From Fremontodendron californicum (taxonomy: Eukaryota > Streptophyta > Magnoliopsida > Malvales > Malvaceae), in the NCBI GenBank assembly GCA_030761205.1, contig JAULJL010000025.1:2056001-2120000 (forward strand): 64,000 bases of DNA, written 5' to 3'. Positions 43,954 to 56,538 of this stretch are shown here, piece by piece. The notes below the pieces were generated by a model that searched no databases, was not told the DNA's origin, and saw nothing but the letters and a program-made list of their open reading frames with translations. Made by a program: the position numbers and the translations under genes. Every line of letters starts with the position of its first letter. The first letter of the stretch is position 1.

Positions 43954-46900
43954 ATGGCTTCCGATTCCTCTCCCGCCAATATGAACAACGGTAACTATTG
44001 TCTCTCTGTAAACCTTAATTTGTTTTTTCCCCTATATTTATAGTACAATTAACAGTTTTTTTTTTTTTTTAATTTGTTTTTATATTTAAATCTTTGCAGG
44101 TCCTTCCTCTCCCGATGATTCCTTCTCCAGCCCCATCGCTAACACCTCCTCCCCAGCCCACCGTCGCCGGAGTGGCCGCCGCCAAACATCGACTCCTTCC
44201 TCCGCCGCCGCAACTCCACCTCCAAACTCCTCCCGCTTCGCTAATTCATCATCTACTCCTACCCCATCCCGTTCCACCAGGCGTGGTCGCCGCCCAGCCA
44301 CATCGCCTACTCCCTCCGCCGCGGCCACCCCATCATCCACCGACGATTTCCCGCCACCATCATCCGATGGCGGCGACGATATGGACGAGGCGACCCCTAC
44401 CTTCGTTTGGGGTACCAATATTAGCGTCCAAGACGTTAAAAATGCCATCCAAATGTTCATCAAGCATTTCAGGGAAACCAAGGAATTAAGCAATGATATA
44501 TATGGAGAAGGAAAGTATACGCGATTGATACATAGAGTGCTTGAAGTAGAAGGAGAGTGGATTGACGTTGATGCTCATGACGTTTTTAATTATGACTCTG
44601 ATTTGTATAACAAAATGGTGAGGTATCCCCTCGAGGTTTTAGCGATTTTCGATATCGTTTTGATGGACATCGTTAGTTTGATTAACCCTTTGTTTGATAA
44701 ACACGTGCAAGTTCGAATTCATAATCTTAAGAGCTCTACTTCCATGAGAAATCTCAACCCATCTGGTCAGTTTTCTTTTATTTTCCTTAAATTGTTTTAT
44801 TATTACTTTTTGTGTGTGTGTTGGATGATTTTGGGTTTGTTTATTTGGTTTAGATATTGAGAAGATGGTGTCGATGAAGGGGATGGTTATTCGATGTAGT
44901 TCTATAATTCCTGAGATTAGGGAAGCAGTGTTCAGGTGTATTGTTTGTGGGTACCATTCTGATCCTGTTGTTGTGGATAGAGGTAATTCATTTTGTGATG
45001 TTCTTTTTATTGGTTTTTTGGAGTAATGTTGCTAAGGGATTTGTTTGTTGGTTCTATAAGGACGAATAACTGAGCCTAAAACATGCTTGAAGCAAGAGTG
45101 CCTTGCCAAGAACTCCATGGCTTTGGTTCACAATCGATGCAGGTAACTACCAGATTAAATTTCATTTTATTTAGCGAATGTCAATGTAATAAGTTAACTG
45201 GCATTGGTGTTAGAATATGCTTAATTTTTAATTCCTTGTTACTGCAAAATTTCTTCTCATTTTGTATGTTATATGTAGGTTTGTAGGTTGTTTATACATT
45301 ATTGAGTTCATTTCAACTTGAGCCTGTTTATATAAGTAGGTTTGGTGACTTTGAAATCAAACATTTATGCGTTTGAGTTATTATGAGATCAATATTAATT
45401 GGTTCTATTGCTTAAACATCAGGTTTGCCGATAAGCAGATAGTGAGGCTCCAGGAGACACCAGATGAGATCCCTGATGGAGGGACACCACACACAGTGAG
45501 CTTGTTGATGCATGATAAGCTGGTGGATGCTGGAAAACCTGGGGACAGGGTTGAGGTTAGAATCTGATGAAATCATGTTCTGTAATCACAAGTAGTATCC
45601 TTGCAGTTTTTTTGTTTGCTCAATGTTCTTGTTTCTATTGCAATAGGTCACTGGGATTTACAGGGCTATGAGTGTCAGAGTTGGGCCGACACAAAGAACA
45701 GTGAAATCATTGTTCAAGGTATGTGTTCTCTTATTCTTGTGTTAGATTTGTAGCTCGCCAAGAATCAATAATTTTTTTTTTTTCATTTGCATGCAGACAT
45801 ACGTTGATTGTCTTCATATAAAGAAAGGTGACAAGTCAAGAATGATGGCTGAGGGTCCTATGGAAGTTGATAAGGGCTCACAAAGGATTGAGGATGATGT
45901 CCAGTTTGATGAAGACAAGGTCTAATATATTGCCTATTATCCTCTTGCGAAATTTATTTATATTGGCTAGTTCTATCATTGGCCCTTTTTTTGAAATCTT
46001 AGGTGGAAGAGTTGAAAGAGTTATCCAAACAACCAGATATATATGAAAGATTGACAAGATCATTGGCACCAAACATCTGGGAGCTGGATGATGTAAAGAA
46101 AGGTCTTCTTTGCCAGGTATACCGTTATAGGGCAACTTATGATCCACTATCTTCCTTGTTTGTGGTATTAGTCATTCTTTCTTGCTTAGATAGTAATTGC
46201 TAGTTATTTGCCATGAATGTAGCTTTTTGGCGGGAATGCTTTGAAGTTGCCATCCGGTGCTAGCTTCCGTGGTGACATCAATATTCTACTTGTTGGTGAT
46301 CCTGGAACCAGCAAGTCTCAGCTACTCCAGTACATACACAAGCTTGCTCCACGTGGCATTTACACCAGTGGAAGGGGGAGCTCTGCTGTTGGCTTGACTG
46401 CTTATGTCGCCAAGGATCCTGAAACAGGAGAAACTGTATGATATGTTTTTCTTTCTCTTTCTTATCTATATATTAATTGGATTATCGGAACTTGGTGGTT
46501 GATTTTCGTTTATGATATAACCTTCAGGTTTTGGAAAGTGGAGCCCTTGTTCTGAGTGACAGAGGCATCTGCTGTATTGATGAATTCGACAAAATGTCTG
46601 ATAATGCACGGAGTATGCTGCATGAGGTTGGTTATTTTTTGCCTTTCTTATTCCCTGTTAAGATATGATTTATGCACTGCTCCAATGTTGAAGTTGAGAA
46701 AACTTTAAGTGCTAACAAATGCTTGAGATTCCTCCCAAGTTTTGGCAGTTCAAGATATTAGGCTATCTGCATGAATAAGTTGCTTTATGTTTCTTTTTTT
46801 TTTTTTTTTCTTTTGGGAGAAAGAAGTTATTTCACAAGAATGGGATACCAAAATTTTAAACTCAGGACCTAAAATGCTTTCCATATTTTAACCATTCATC

Positions 46901-49180
46901 ATTTTCTTCTTGTACGTGCTATGAAAGTTGATAACTGTGCTTGACTGTACTTCAATTTTCCAGGTGATGGAACAACAAACTGTTTCAATTGCGAAGGCTG
47001 GTATAATTGCATCTCTTAATGCAAGGACTTCGGTCTTGGCTTGCGCAAATCCTAGTGGTTCACGGTATAATCCACGTTTGTCTGTGATTGACAATATACA
47101 CCTGCCTCCCACCTTGTTGTCCAGGTAAGATTATATCTACCAGCTACCAAGTGACATGCAACTTGAAGTTTGAGCTGGTTTCGAGGTCTTTGATACTACC
47201 ATATAATTATTGCCTTGGCCATGTTTTTTTTTTTTTTTTATTCGAATGCTTAAAAACTATATATACAATTTCAATTATTGTTGGAGGTGTTATTTCCATA
47301 GTCTTTGTGGTTCTATTCTTTAAATCATGTTTGTGAGTTATAGCTATTATTAACTGACACTGTAGAATTAGGTATGATATTGCTTGAAATGTACATGATC
47401 CTTGTTATGTGGTTACTTGTTACCTATGTTACTAGGACTCGGGTGTGAGTGTCGGATAAGGGTATGTGTCTGACACGGATATGTTCAATTTTTTAAAAGT
47501 TTTTCCATGTCCTTGGAGGGTCATATCCCTGTACCTATGTCCGAATATGAGTGTCGGACACGGGTACTTCAAGAAAAATGGAGTCGGAGCAACATAGCTT
47601 GTTACTACAATTCCATCCTAATTGGTATTCATTTCCCAGATTTGATTTAATCTACTTGATTCTCGACAAGGCGGATGAACAGACAGATAGGCGTCTAGCT
47701 AAGCATATTGTTTCTTTACATTTTGAGGACACAGAGGTTTGGTGAACTCTTATGCTCTATCATGTTTTGGAATTTTTCCCTCCCTGGTTTATCAATGTAA
47801 TTCCTTGACTCTACTTGCAGATTGCTGAGCAGGATGTCTTAGATCTTGCTACATTAACAGCATATGTGAGCTATGCCCGCAAGAAAATTCACCCACAATT
47901 GTCTGATGAAGCTGCTGAAGAGTTAACCCGAGGATATGTTGAGATGAGGAAAAGAGGAAATTTCCCTGGCAGTGGTAAAAAGGTATGGAGCATTTAGTTT
48001 TCCTCTCCCTACACTTCTTTTCTTCATTATTGACCTTTGTAATCATTGATCGTAGGCAGATGCAACCTATGTTACTAGGACTCGGGTGTCAGTGTCGGAT
48101 ACGGGTATGTGTCCGACACGGTTATGTTCAGTTTTTTCAAGTTTTTCATGTATTTGGAGGGTTTCTGGAGGGTCATATCCTCCCGAATATATGTCAGACA
48201 CGAGTGTTGTCGTATACAGGTACTTCAAGAAAAATGAAGAGTCGGAGCAACATAGGATGCAACCTTGTACTGCTATCAAAGTCTTAAATTCTGGATCAAC
48301 TATGATCAGACATACCTGCTTGCTAACTTGTTTTTGCCCCTACTTTTTTTCGCGTTTTGTTATGTCAACAGGTCATCACAGCAACACCAAGGCAAATTGA
48401 GAGTCTGATACGCCTTAGTGAAGCCTTGGCTCGTATTCGTTTCTCAGAATGGGTTAGTTAGCTTACGTTTATCTTACCAGCTTATAATGCTTTCGTCGTA
48501 AACAGAACAATGAAATTCCGTTCCGATATTTGTAGGTTGAAATGAGGGATGTAACTGAGGCATTCCGGCTTTTGGAAGTTGCTATGCAGCAATCAGCAAC
48601 TGATCACTCCACTGGTAATAATATTCCTGCCACAGTTCTTTATTCTGGATTCATTTCTCCCCATAAGAACAACGTCTAATGAATGCTTCCATTGCTTCCC
48701 TTTGTATCTTTTAAAGGAACCATTGATATGGATCTGATCACCACTGGAGTTTCTGCAAGCGAAAGGATGAGGAGGGAGAATGTGTTATCGGCAACTCGCA
48801 ATATAATAATGGACAAGGTACAACTTGGGGGACCATCAGTACGATTGTTAGAGGTAAGCCGGTTTAGTAGATTTAAAGCTGGATGCTTTCATTTATTAGT
48901 TCCAAAAAAATCAGCTAATTGATCACCATTAATCCTACAGTTACTGGATGAACTGAAGAAGCAGAGCTCTAGCTGTGAAATGCACCTTCATGATGTGAGA
49001 ATCCAGCCTCTTTATTCCTTAACACTCTCCCAAGTAAAAAAGAATATGATTGAATTGATGAATAAACCTTTTTTATTTGTCTTTTTTTTGTTGTTGTCAA
49101 TTCAGGTAAGAAATGCAGTTGCAACTCTAGCCAGTGAGGGATTTGTTGTTCTTCATGGAGACAGCGTAAAGAGAATATGA
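43954..49180 (+). CDS. MCM4: DNA replication licensing factor MCM4
   Basis: Subunit of the MCM2-7 replicative helicase. Eighteen exons: 43954-43990, 44100-44765, 44854-44982, 45061-45142, 45423-45555, 45647-45718, 45797-45919, 46003-46116, 46223-46435, 46528-46626, 46964-47124, 47640-47736, 47821-47982, 48372-48452, 48536-48614, 48717-48853, 48941-48994, 49106-49180. They total 2,514 bases, 837 residues, all in frame. The start MASDSSPANMNNGPSSPDDSF and the Ser/Pro/Arg-rich tail to about residue 130 are typical of MCM4. Next come the MCM N domain with a C-x2-C...C-x4-C zinc finger (CIVCGYH...CLKQEC), Walker A GDPGTSKS, Walker B CCIDEFDKM and the arginine finger LSRFDLIY. E2F-like sites lie upstream. 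Introns 11 and 13 each contain a family D repeat. GC- and Ser-rich reverse ORFs over exon 2 are shadows. Confidence 0.96.
47423..47597 (+). repeat. Family D repeat, copy 6, in MCM4 intron 11
   Basis: Complete copy from 'cctatgttactaggactcgg' to 'gagtcggagcaacatag'; it ends 42 bases before the exon 12 acceptor. Confidence 0.9.
48067..48254 (+). repeat. Family D repeat, copy 7, in MCM4 intron 13
   Basis: Complete copy from 'cctatgttactaggactcgg' to 'gagtcggagcaacatagg', very close to copy 6 in sequence. Confidence 0.9.
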
Positions 49181-50247
49181 AAATGAGAAAAATAGAAATG
49201 ATTGATTCAAATAGCCAGCTAACGTGTGCTCATTGAGGCTGCTGCCTTGTGAGGTACCTTCTGGACAAGCATTTTATTCATCTGTGGTAGACGGTTTTGA
49301 AAGAAGATATTGAATGTATGTCATATCCTTTAACCAGTGCTAGTTAAAACAGAGCTGATGCTTTCATGTCTTTTATATATATTAAACCAAGTCATTTTCA
49401 ACCTTTATTTTCCAAGTTCCGACCATAACTTCAAAATCAAATATGTGGGTTTCGATGAGGCCACCAAACGGTCCAAATTCCGTGCCTATACTATACTATG
49501 ATAACATGGCTTTGTAGCAAGATGTTTTAATTATCCAAATTATTATGATTATTGGTAGATTTAGTAATTTGTGTATTCATATCGTGTTCTTATATTTTAT
49601 AATATTATAATCGTATTTAAAATATTTTATATTTATATAAAAATTTGATATGTTAATAATTCATATTGAGATATTTAAGGTATTTTATATTTATATAAAA
49701 ATTTGATACGTTAATAATTTATATTATATAAATTTTGAGATATTTATGTGTTAATAATTCATATTATATAGATTTTGAGACATTTGTGTATTTGTGTCTG
49801 TAATCGTTTTATTTTTTCGTATCGTCTTGTAATCATTTTGTATCCAATATTGTCAGATTTAATTTTTGGCTAGTTTTATAATAGAATTATATAGAATACA
49901 ATAAAATATAATTAAAATAAAATATAACATGATATAAATATATAAATATAATATAAAAATACAAATATATTAAATATAAATTATTAATGTATTAAAATTT
50001 ATATAAATATATAATATATTAAATATGATAACACTCAAAGATAATATAAATTAAACACTAATATAACAAGTTTCATAATATAACCCTTCAAATTCAAAGT
50101 TTTTTTTTTTGGCCAATAACACTTCAAAGTTCAAATACATAAAATTCACAAGAAAACATATATAATTCAGGTCACATTATTACAAAACACAACATCAAAA
50201 TTAAAAGGTAGAATATATATTTCATTCACAGTCACACAGCTTAATTT
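49181..50247. other. Tail-to-tail spacer between MCM4 and dehydrin
   Basis: MCM4 3' UTR, then very AT-rich DNA (49560-50090) with short repeats such as 'gatacgttaataattyatatt'. The dehydrin 3' UTR lies at the right end. No gene seen. Confidence 0.6.
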
Positions 50248-51104
50248 TCAATGGCTGTGATTATGATGACCAGGTAATTTTTCCTTAATCTTCTCCACCA
50301 CACTCTTCTTCTCGTGCTGATCAACGTGGTGGTGCTGCCCAGGCGTTGCGGTGGTTCTGGTTGGGATGGTGGTTTTGGCAGCGTAAGTTTTGGTCTGTAC
50401 TGATTGCTCCTCCTCCTTGTGCTTTCCACCTATTAGTTTCTCCTTTATTTTCTCCTTCAGCCCTTTCTTCCTTCTACCACCCATCCCATCATCCTCGGAC
50501 TAAAACCAGAAACAATTAACAGCCAAGGAAAAATCAACGCAGTTTTAAGTATATATATAAAAAAAAACAAATTACAGACAAAAACCTACTCTATATCATC
50601 GTATACAATACATATGAGGCAGGCGGGTTTTCATCTATATTACTGTAATATAGATTTTTTATTTTTTTTAAATATCCGTATTTGACGAGAATATGATCTA
50701 TCAAGAACTCATCAAATACATGAAAAAATTTAAGATAAATCAAACATTCCGTGTCGAATAAATATCCGTATCCGATACTCACACTTGAATACTTGAATCC
50801 GAGTAATATAAGTTTTCATTACCGAGCTAGAGCTTGAGCTGTTGGAGCGCTGAATCTTTTCCCTGCTGGAAACCTCGTAATGCAGCCGCTGCGGATGCTG
50901 CTGCTGCTTCTCAGCAACAGAACCAGTTTGATCATATCCCATCTGACGACCATGCAAACCTGTGTGGGACATAGCTGGATTATGCTTGGTGGCTACACCA
51001 ATGACGTGAACGGGGTTACCGTATTCGTCAGTCAATACAACTGGGTTGCCATGCTCATCAGTGAGTTGAATGGGGTTGCCATGCTCATCTCTTAAATCAG
51101 CCAT
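50248..51104 (-). CDS. Y3SK2-type dehydrin (LEA group 2)
   Basis: Hydrophilic desiccation and cold protectant that binds membranes and proteins during water loss. Two exons on the minus strand, 50823-51104 and 50248-50499, encode 177 residues. Y-like segments DEHGNP, DEHGNP and DEYGNP lie at the N-terminus (residues about 5-35). The S segment is split by the intron: RSNSSSSS ends exon 1 and SEDDG opens exon 2. K segments are KKGLKEKIKEKLIGG and, at the end, KKSVVEKIKEKLPGHH. I chose the ATG of MADLRDE; the frame stays open upstream to 51314 but that part is hydrophobic, lies beyond the TATA box and is not dehydrin-like. ABRE sites lie upstream. The single intron is largely occupied by a family D repeat. 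Confidence 0.94.
50636..50812 (-). repeat. Family D repeat, copy 8, in the dehydrin intron
   Basis: 'gatacggatatttattcg' and 'gattcaagt..tactcgg..aata' on the minus strand. The terminus lies about 10 bases from the exon 1 donor at 50822. Confidence 0.75.
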
Positions 51105-51201
51105 TTTCGTAATTAGTGAGTAGTGACAGACAGCAAAAACAAAAGAAAGAAAGGTTGAAAGAGTTTTGAGGGTAGTGGAGTAGTAGAATAAGGGAGATGT
51201 G

Positions 51202-51211
51202 TTATATATGG
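51202..51211 (-). promoter_or_regulatory. TATA box of the dehydrin gene
   Basis: On the minus strand 'ccatatataac', about 100 bases upstream of the dehydrin ATG. Confidence 0.65.
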
Positions 51212-51335
51212 TGTGGGGACTAATCTGGGACTTTAAAAAGGAAAATACAAAGACGGTGGAGAAGAGAAGAGTACGTTTTTTTGCATGTAAATTTAGGTGT
51301 TTTACAGGTGGCAAAAATGATACATTCAGGATATT

Positions 51336-51367
51336 GCCACGTTAGAGAAGTGGAGGAGGACACGTGT
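51336..51367 (-). promoter_or_regulatory. ABRE cluster of the dehydrin promoter
   Basis: The minus strand reads 'taacgtggc' (ABRE core ACGTGGC, 51336-51344) and the palindromic 'acacgtgtcc' G-box/ABRE (51359-51367), about 125-160 bases upstream of the TATA box. This is the usual layout for ABA- and drought-induced dehydrins. Confidence 0.7.
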
Positions 51368-52749
51368 AATTTAATTAGGTGAGTGACAAATATGGGTGTG
51401 TAATTAGGATGATCAGGATCACAATATTCCTGTTTGGTGTATGCCAATGATTTCTCTTTTATAACTTGACAAAATTACAGCCACTGCGTCTCCAAGGTTT
51501 AGCATGCTGAGAACTTGACGCTTCACTGGTGTCGGCTGTTGCCCAATGATTAAGCTGGCTAGATGCAAGTATAAATTCGATCTGAATTAGATCGAATTTA
51601 AACAAAGATTTTTATAATCCCATTCAATCCAATCCAAATTACTATTTATTTAATAAAAAATATTTTTATTTAAATTTATAATTATAAAATATATAAATAT
51701 AAATATAAAATAACATTTTTAATTTTTAAAAATAATTAGGCGAGGGTCCAAATTCAAGGGCATTTCCCAATTCAATAAGAAAAAATTGCATGGTATGATG
51801 AAAGCATGACTAATCTTGGCCTCTTGGTTAGGTTAATGATTCATGGCCGTTGCCCAAATTTTATTGGTTACTAAAATTTACCTCCAGAATTGGCTCAAAT
51901 CAAAATGATAAACAAGAATGATAATCCTCAAGACTAGTTTTAACCAAAACAAGAGATGGGAACTTTCAAAATGATGAAATTACTTCAAAAAGTCGAAAAA
52001 AGATAAAATATTTTCATCACCTATTTGTTCAGCAAAACAAATCTACAAGTCTTGCCTTCAACCACGTTGAATGACATAGATTAATTATACCAATGGCAAT
52101 TATAAATCGAGGAAAGCTAAAAACTCAAAGCTCTAAAGAGAAATAGTTGCCTTCTGGGAAGATCCAGAATCAATTAGCCATACAGAATTTCATATGAATC
52201 AATTCGTGTGTGAATCCAAGCAAGAAACAGATCAATTTGCACAAAATAAGAATAAGATCACTAATGTTATGCTATATACATCTTTTCATTGTTTACACTT
52301 TTCTTCATGTTGAGCTATTCTTTCACCTATAATTTCCATTTTCTTCTTTAGAGTGAATCCCACAATTTCAGAATGATGTAAGAATTCTTCAAGAATGACA
52401 TCCTGCAACTATATGAAATCCCCCTATATCCAACAGGACTGCAGAGGAGAACAAGACCAGAATCTGTATTGCAGAAAAATAACAAATCACACTTGAGTCC
52501 CAAGAAACCTAAGATTTGAACACTTTGATAAATAGCTTTGGGTATTTTTGAGGTATCAATATTGATTTACTTCCATTCCTTGCTAAGGTCAGAAGCAAAG
52601 ACAGATTGTGTTCAGAACTATGACATTAAGCTAAGAAAGACTGTTTTATTCGCAAATCAGATAAAGGAAAACTTAAGCTTTAGGCATGTACTAAAAATAG
52701 TAGTACATCAGTCAAAGAGATACTAACCTCCTAACAGCAGACACGAAGT

Positions 52750-55088
52750 TCACATCTTGCTAGATTTGGCCCAGAAAAAACCCTTTTTCCTGGTACAGTG
52801 ATTCTCTGAAGGAGACTTACTTCCCTTTGATCCAAAAGAAAAGTGCTTCCGCAGGAAAGACCTGCCCAAGGAGCTTTTCATGCTTGAACTGGAGGCCTTC
52901 CCTTCATGTCCACTACTTTTCAGACGATTAAATACGACAGGATCACCATCGATATCACTATCAACAACCCGGCTCCTTGATCTTTGGTAGATTTTAGCCT
53001 TAAAATCCATTTCTGCTTTAAATGCTTTCTTAGATAATTTATGCGTCTTCTTCTCCCCCAAAGTACATATCAGGCAAGCAGGGTCATACTTGTCAATTTC
53101 AGGGGTCATATTTTCCAAACATTCAGCATGGTAAACATGCCCACAAGTTAGAACAGCTACAACAGAAAGCTCATTGTTAATAATAATCTTCTGGCTGCTC
53201 CACAAAGATTTTTCCGATAACAGCTTTGAGCAAACACCACATGTTTGCAGATCAACAGAGGGGGATGCTGAGATTCGGCCACTGGATTTGCTTATCTTCT
53301 CACGATGAAAATCCCATGTGTCGCTATCAAAAGACCACCTTTCCTTACGAGATGTAGCCATGAGTTCAGAAAAGGCATTAATAGACCAACCATCAGAAGA
53401 ACCACCCCGAGAGCCCCCAGTTGATTCATTGCTCCATGAAGGCATCACTAGCCTTTCCTCACCAACCGAGTGTCTATTAGGTGACTTCAATCCCAGAATT
53501 CTGTTATCAGATACTTGACGCAATAGATGATGTCCAGGACATCTGCGAGGCCGCCTAGTTGCTGTTGAACTAGTAGGATGGACATGACTCTGGGATGTCA
53601 AAGGGGATGTCGCTAAGGAGGAAGATGACGGTAAAGAAAGTGATAACTTAGAGGGACATGGGTATGAGGCTGCAGGGGATTCTACCAACTCCTTCACCTG
53701 AAACACAATCAAGATTTCTCAAAAGGATGTCATATTAAGGGGAAGTTATCACAGAGTTGGAAGGAGTCATGAAACTGCCTCCTACAAGAAAGAGCTTTAC
53801 CTGCTCTAAATTCACATCAATAGTGATATTTCTTGAAATAGATTGATCTGCATAATATATGTAAAAGAACGTTAGATAGAACAACTGCAAAAGGACCTTT
53901 CTGACATCCTTTTATTTTTTATTAAGAGGATCTTTCTCACATCTAAAGGTTGGAAAATCAACAAAATAATAGAATGACATGGCTAACATTTAACAAATGA
54001 CTCGTTTCTTTTTACCATGAGATTAACACAAACAAAGAGACAAGTGAAACAAATTATCTCAGGCCTAGCCAGTGGCCCACCCTCCAAAAAAAAGGAAACC
54101 CTTTAGAGTTTAGAGTTTAGACCCCATAAATATCCTGTTCATAAAATTGTTGGAAAAATCATATTGCATTTATAAAACTCCGGCTGAAAAAAAAAAAAAA
54201 AAAAAACTGAATTAAGATAAAGCATTCGCATACTCTCACAGTTTATCTAACATAAGCAAGGTACAGCGGGAACATTCAAGAAGCAAAAGATTGCCCGAAG
54301 GAGAGTGAAAAAAGGCCAGAAGCAATGGCCTTATAAAGTTGATTGGACCATGATTCTCCAACCAATAGGCCAAGGCTAATCCTGTTATGCATGCAACTAC
54401 TTTACTGAACAAGATTTTCTGGAGATTATCAAATGTTGTAACCTAAGAAATTACAAGAAATAATGGTCTGCATCTTGAAAAGAGAAACTCAGAAAAGTTT
54501 CACTTTATAACTGAATTTATACATTATTGCTCCCTTCCGCTACATTTAAGGGGCCGTCAATGTTTTGATTTTTGGTCAGAAGCACCTTTCTATGCCCATA
54601 TTCCTTATACTTTTTCATTCACTGCAAGTTATTATCTATCTATTTCAGTTATGCTCCCAAATGGTAAAGTAATACCAGGAAAATTAGTTTAACATTCAAA
54701 ACTAACTTCAGCATTTTCAAATATAGCATGATTCACACGAAGACCAGCATCCCAGGAGTTTACCTGATGCAGGAGCTCTCACTTGTACAGCAGTTCCTTC
54801 GGAAATTGGGGACTTTTGCCACATACGAGACTGGGAACTCTCAGACGGACTTCCATCCTCGGATGCACATGCAGATTCATATTTGATCTCTGATCCATCA
54901 TTCCGACTAATCGAATCCGAAAACCAACTTATAGAAGTGTCTTCACCCGCTACACGCCCTCGGTTATCCCAACGAAAACTCCAAGTTGGAGAATGCCTTA
55001 TATTCCTATGTAAAACCTCATTACCTGATCCATTTACTATAGTTTTGTCTCTAGCATCAACACAAAAAGCAGCCCCCATGATCCCCAC
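52750..55088 (-). CDS. RING-H2 zinc-finger protein, probable E3 ligase
   Basis: Three coding exons on the minus strand: 54764-55088, 53801-53847 and 52750-53697, in frame for 439 residues. The N-terminus MGIMGAAFCVDARDKTIVNGSG and the stretch SPTWSFRWDNRGRVAGEDTSISWFSD are a conserved plant signature. The middle is Ser/Pro-rich. The RING lies near residues 275-335: CGVC, then CGHVYHAEC and CLIC, with an extended loop between the first two pairs. The basic tail ends RKKGFFWAKSSKM. The second Met (MGAAFC) is an alternative start; a Gly-2 after either Met could allow N-myristoylation (inference). The 5' UTR seems to contain an intron. Plants have a small family of this type; the substrate is unknown. 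Confidence 0.88.
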
Positions 55089-56060
55089 ACCAACAAACTA
55101 ATTCTCCAACAATTTTCAAACAATCATCATTCGCATTATCTGGAAAATGAACTCAAACAATATTACCTTCAGTGTTATTCTAGCAGGAAAACCGTTGGCA
55201 ATATCTTCCTTTGCTTACTAAAATAAAGAAAAAAAACAAAGCATCAATAAGCTTATAGAAAATAAAATACTAGTAATATTCATGGTACTTGATTTTAAAA
55301 CCAAACTCTAATTCTTACTAAATTAAAATTAAATTAGATGTAAAAACAACAGATATTGAAAAAAGAACCCGAAATTAACCAAAACAGCTACAAGAAACTT
55401 TTTTAAAAAATAAAATAAAAGAAAAGAAAGAAATTGCCATTATTGGTTAAAATGAGATTTAATCAGTTAAAAGCTAAGTCGAGAGACAAAGTGAGAGAGT
55501 TTGTAGGCTCCGAAGAACACTCTCAGTATCGACACCAACTCACTCAAAACTCAAGAGGAAAAAAAAACGTAATATAAAAACAATTTACCGAAAAAAAAAA
55601 AAATGGTGAGGAAAAGACCAAGCATCGATCAATTTGCTAGTCTTTAGGGACAGAATAAGAGTGAGTCCAAATCAAAAAAATATTAATTGGAAAAAAATTC
55701 AAAAACCCTAAATATAGTAAAACGAACAAAATCGAAATCACTATAAAGGTCAAAAAGAGATCAGAAATAAGTGCCTAAATCAGTAACTCACGGTCAAAAT
55801 AACCACAGCCAAAAAAAAATCAAATCAAAATTAAAGTTAAAATTAAAATATAAAACATGTATATTCCAGGAGCAAAAGATTCAAGGAAAATTAAAATCTT
55901 GATAAATTAGTTTAATAATACTTGATTTTAGGGTACTTTACATAGCAAACAACTCTTCCATATCGGAACAAGTAAAACCAGAACCTGACGAATCGAATCG
56001 TACCTGTTTGAGCTCCGAAAGACGACGCCGTATTGAAAATAGAAACCGCGAGTGTCTTCA
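55089..56060 (-). other. 5' UTR with probable intron(s) of the RING gene
   Basis: The minus strand shows a purine- and pyrimidine-rich leader near 56020-56060 with a likely donor 'caggtacgattcg' at about 56003, then AT-rich intron-like sequence down to 55100. Nothing else seen. Confidence 0.5.
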
Positions 56061-56499
56061 GAAAAGGGAGAAAGAGGGAAGGAGTGAGGTCGTTTTAGAC
56101 GGTTTTTATTAACGTCGTCAGAATCTGCTTAGTTGTAAACTTGAAATCCTTAATTCTTATTCATCGGCCGTTACTTTCTTTTGACGGAATTTGTGCTGAA
56201 CCGAGTGATACTTTTAGAGCAAGTGATTCCGTGCTTATATTAGCTTGTACCTTGGGATTTTTTTTAAAATATATATATATATATATTTTGTTTGTGCGGT
56301 TTTATTGAGAAATTCTTTTTTGAAAATTTGGTTGGAAAAGAGAGAGCTAACAAACGGAAACGGGTGGTTTCTTACTTTCTTATGAGGTACGCGGAGTGCG
56401 TAGTACGCATTTTCGTGCTTTTCACGTCACACGTCATTAAATTTTTTTATTTTAATTGTTTTTTTCACCTAAAAGAGATCCTTTAAAAAAGCTATATTA

Positions 56500-56538
<39 letters not shown>

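Larger units (their letters stand above)
51105..52749. other. Dehydrin promoter and spacer to the RING gene
   Basis: The first ~300 bases are dehydrin leader and promoter. Beyond 51480 there is AT-rich sequence with a short palindrome 'aaattcgatctgaattagatcgaattt' near 51573, and the RING gene 3' UTR at the right end. No other gene seen. Confidence 0.6.

Noticed and set aside
44086..44493. Overlapping ORFs on both strands in MCM4 exon 2
   Set aside because: They reflect the GC- and Ser/Pro-rich MCM4 N-terminus read in wrong frames.
51105..51314. N-terminal extension of the dehydrin to an upstream ATG
   Set aside because: The extension is hydrophobic, covers the TATA box, and dehydrins start at MAD...; it is promoter sequence.
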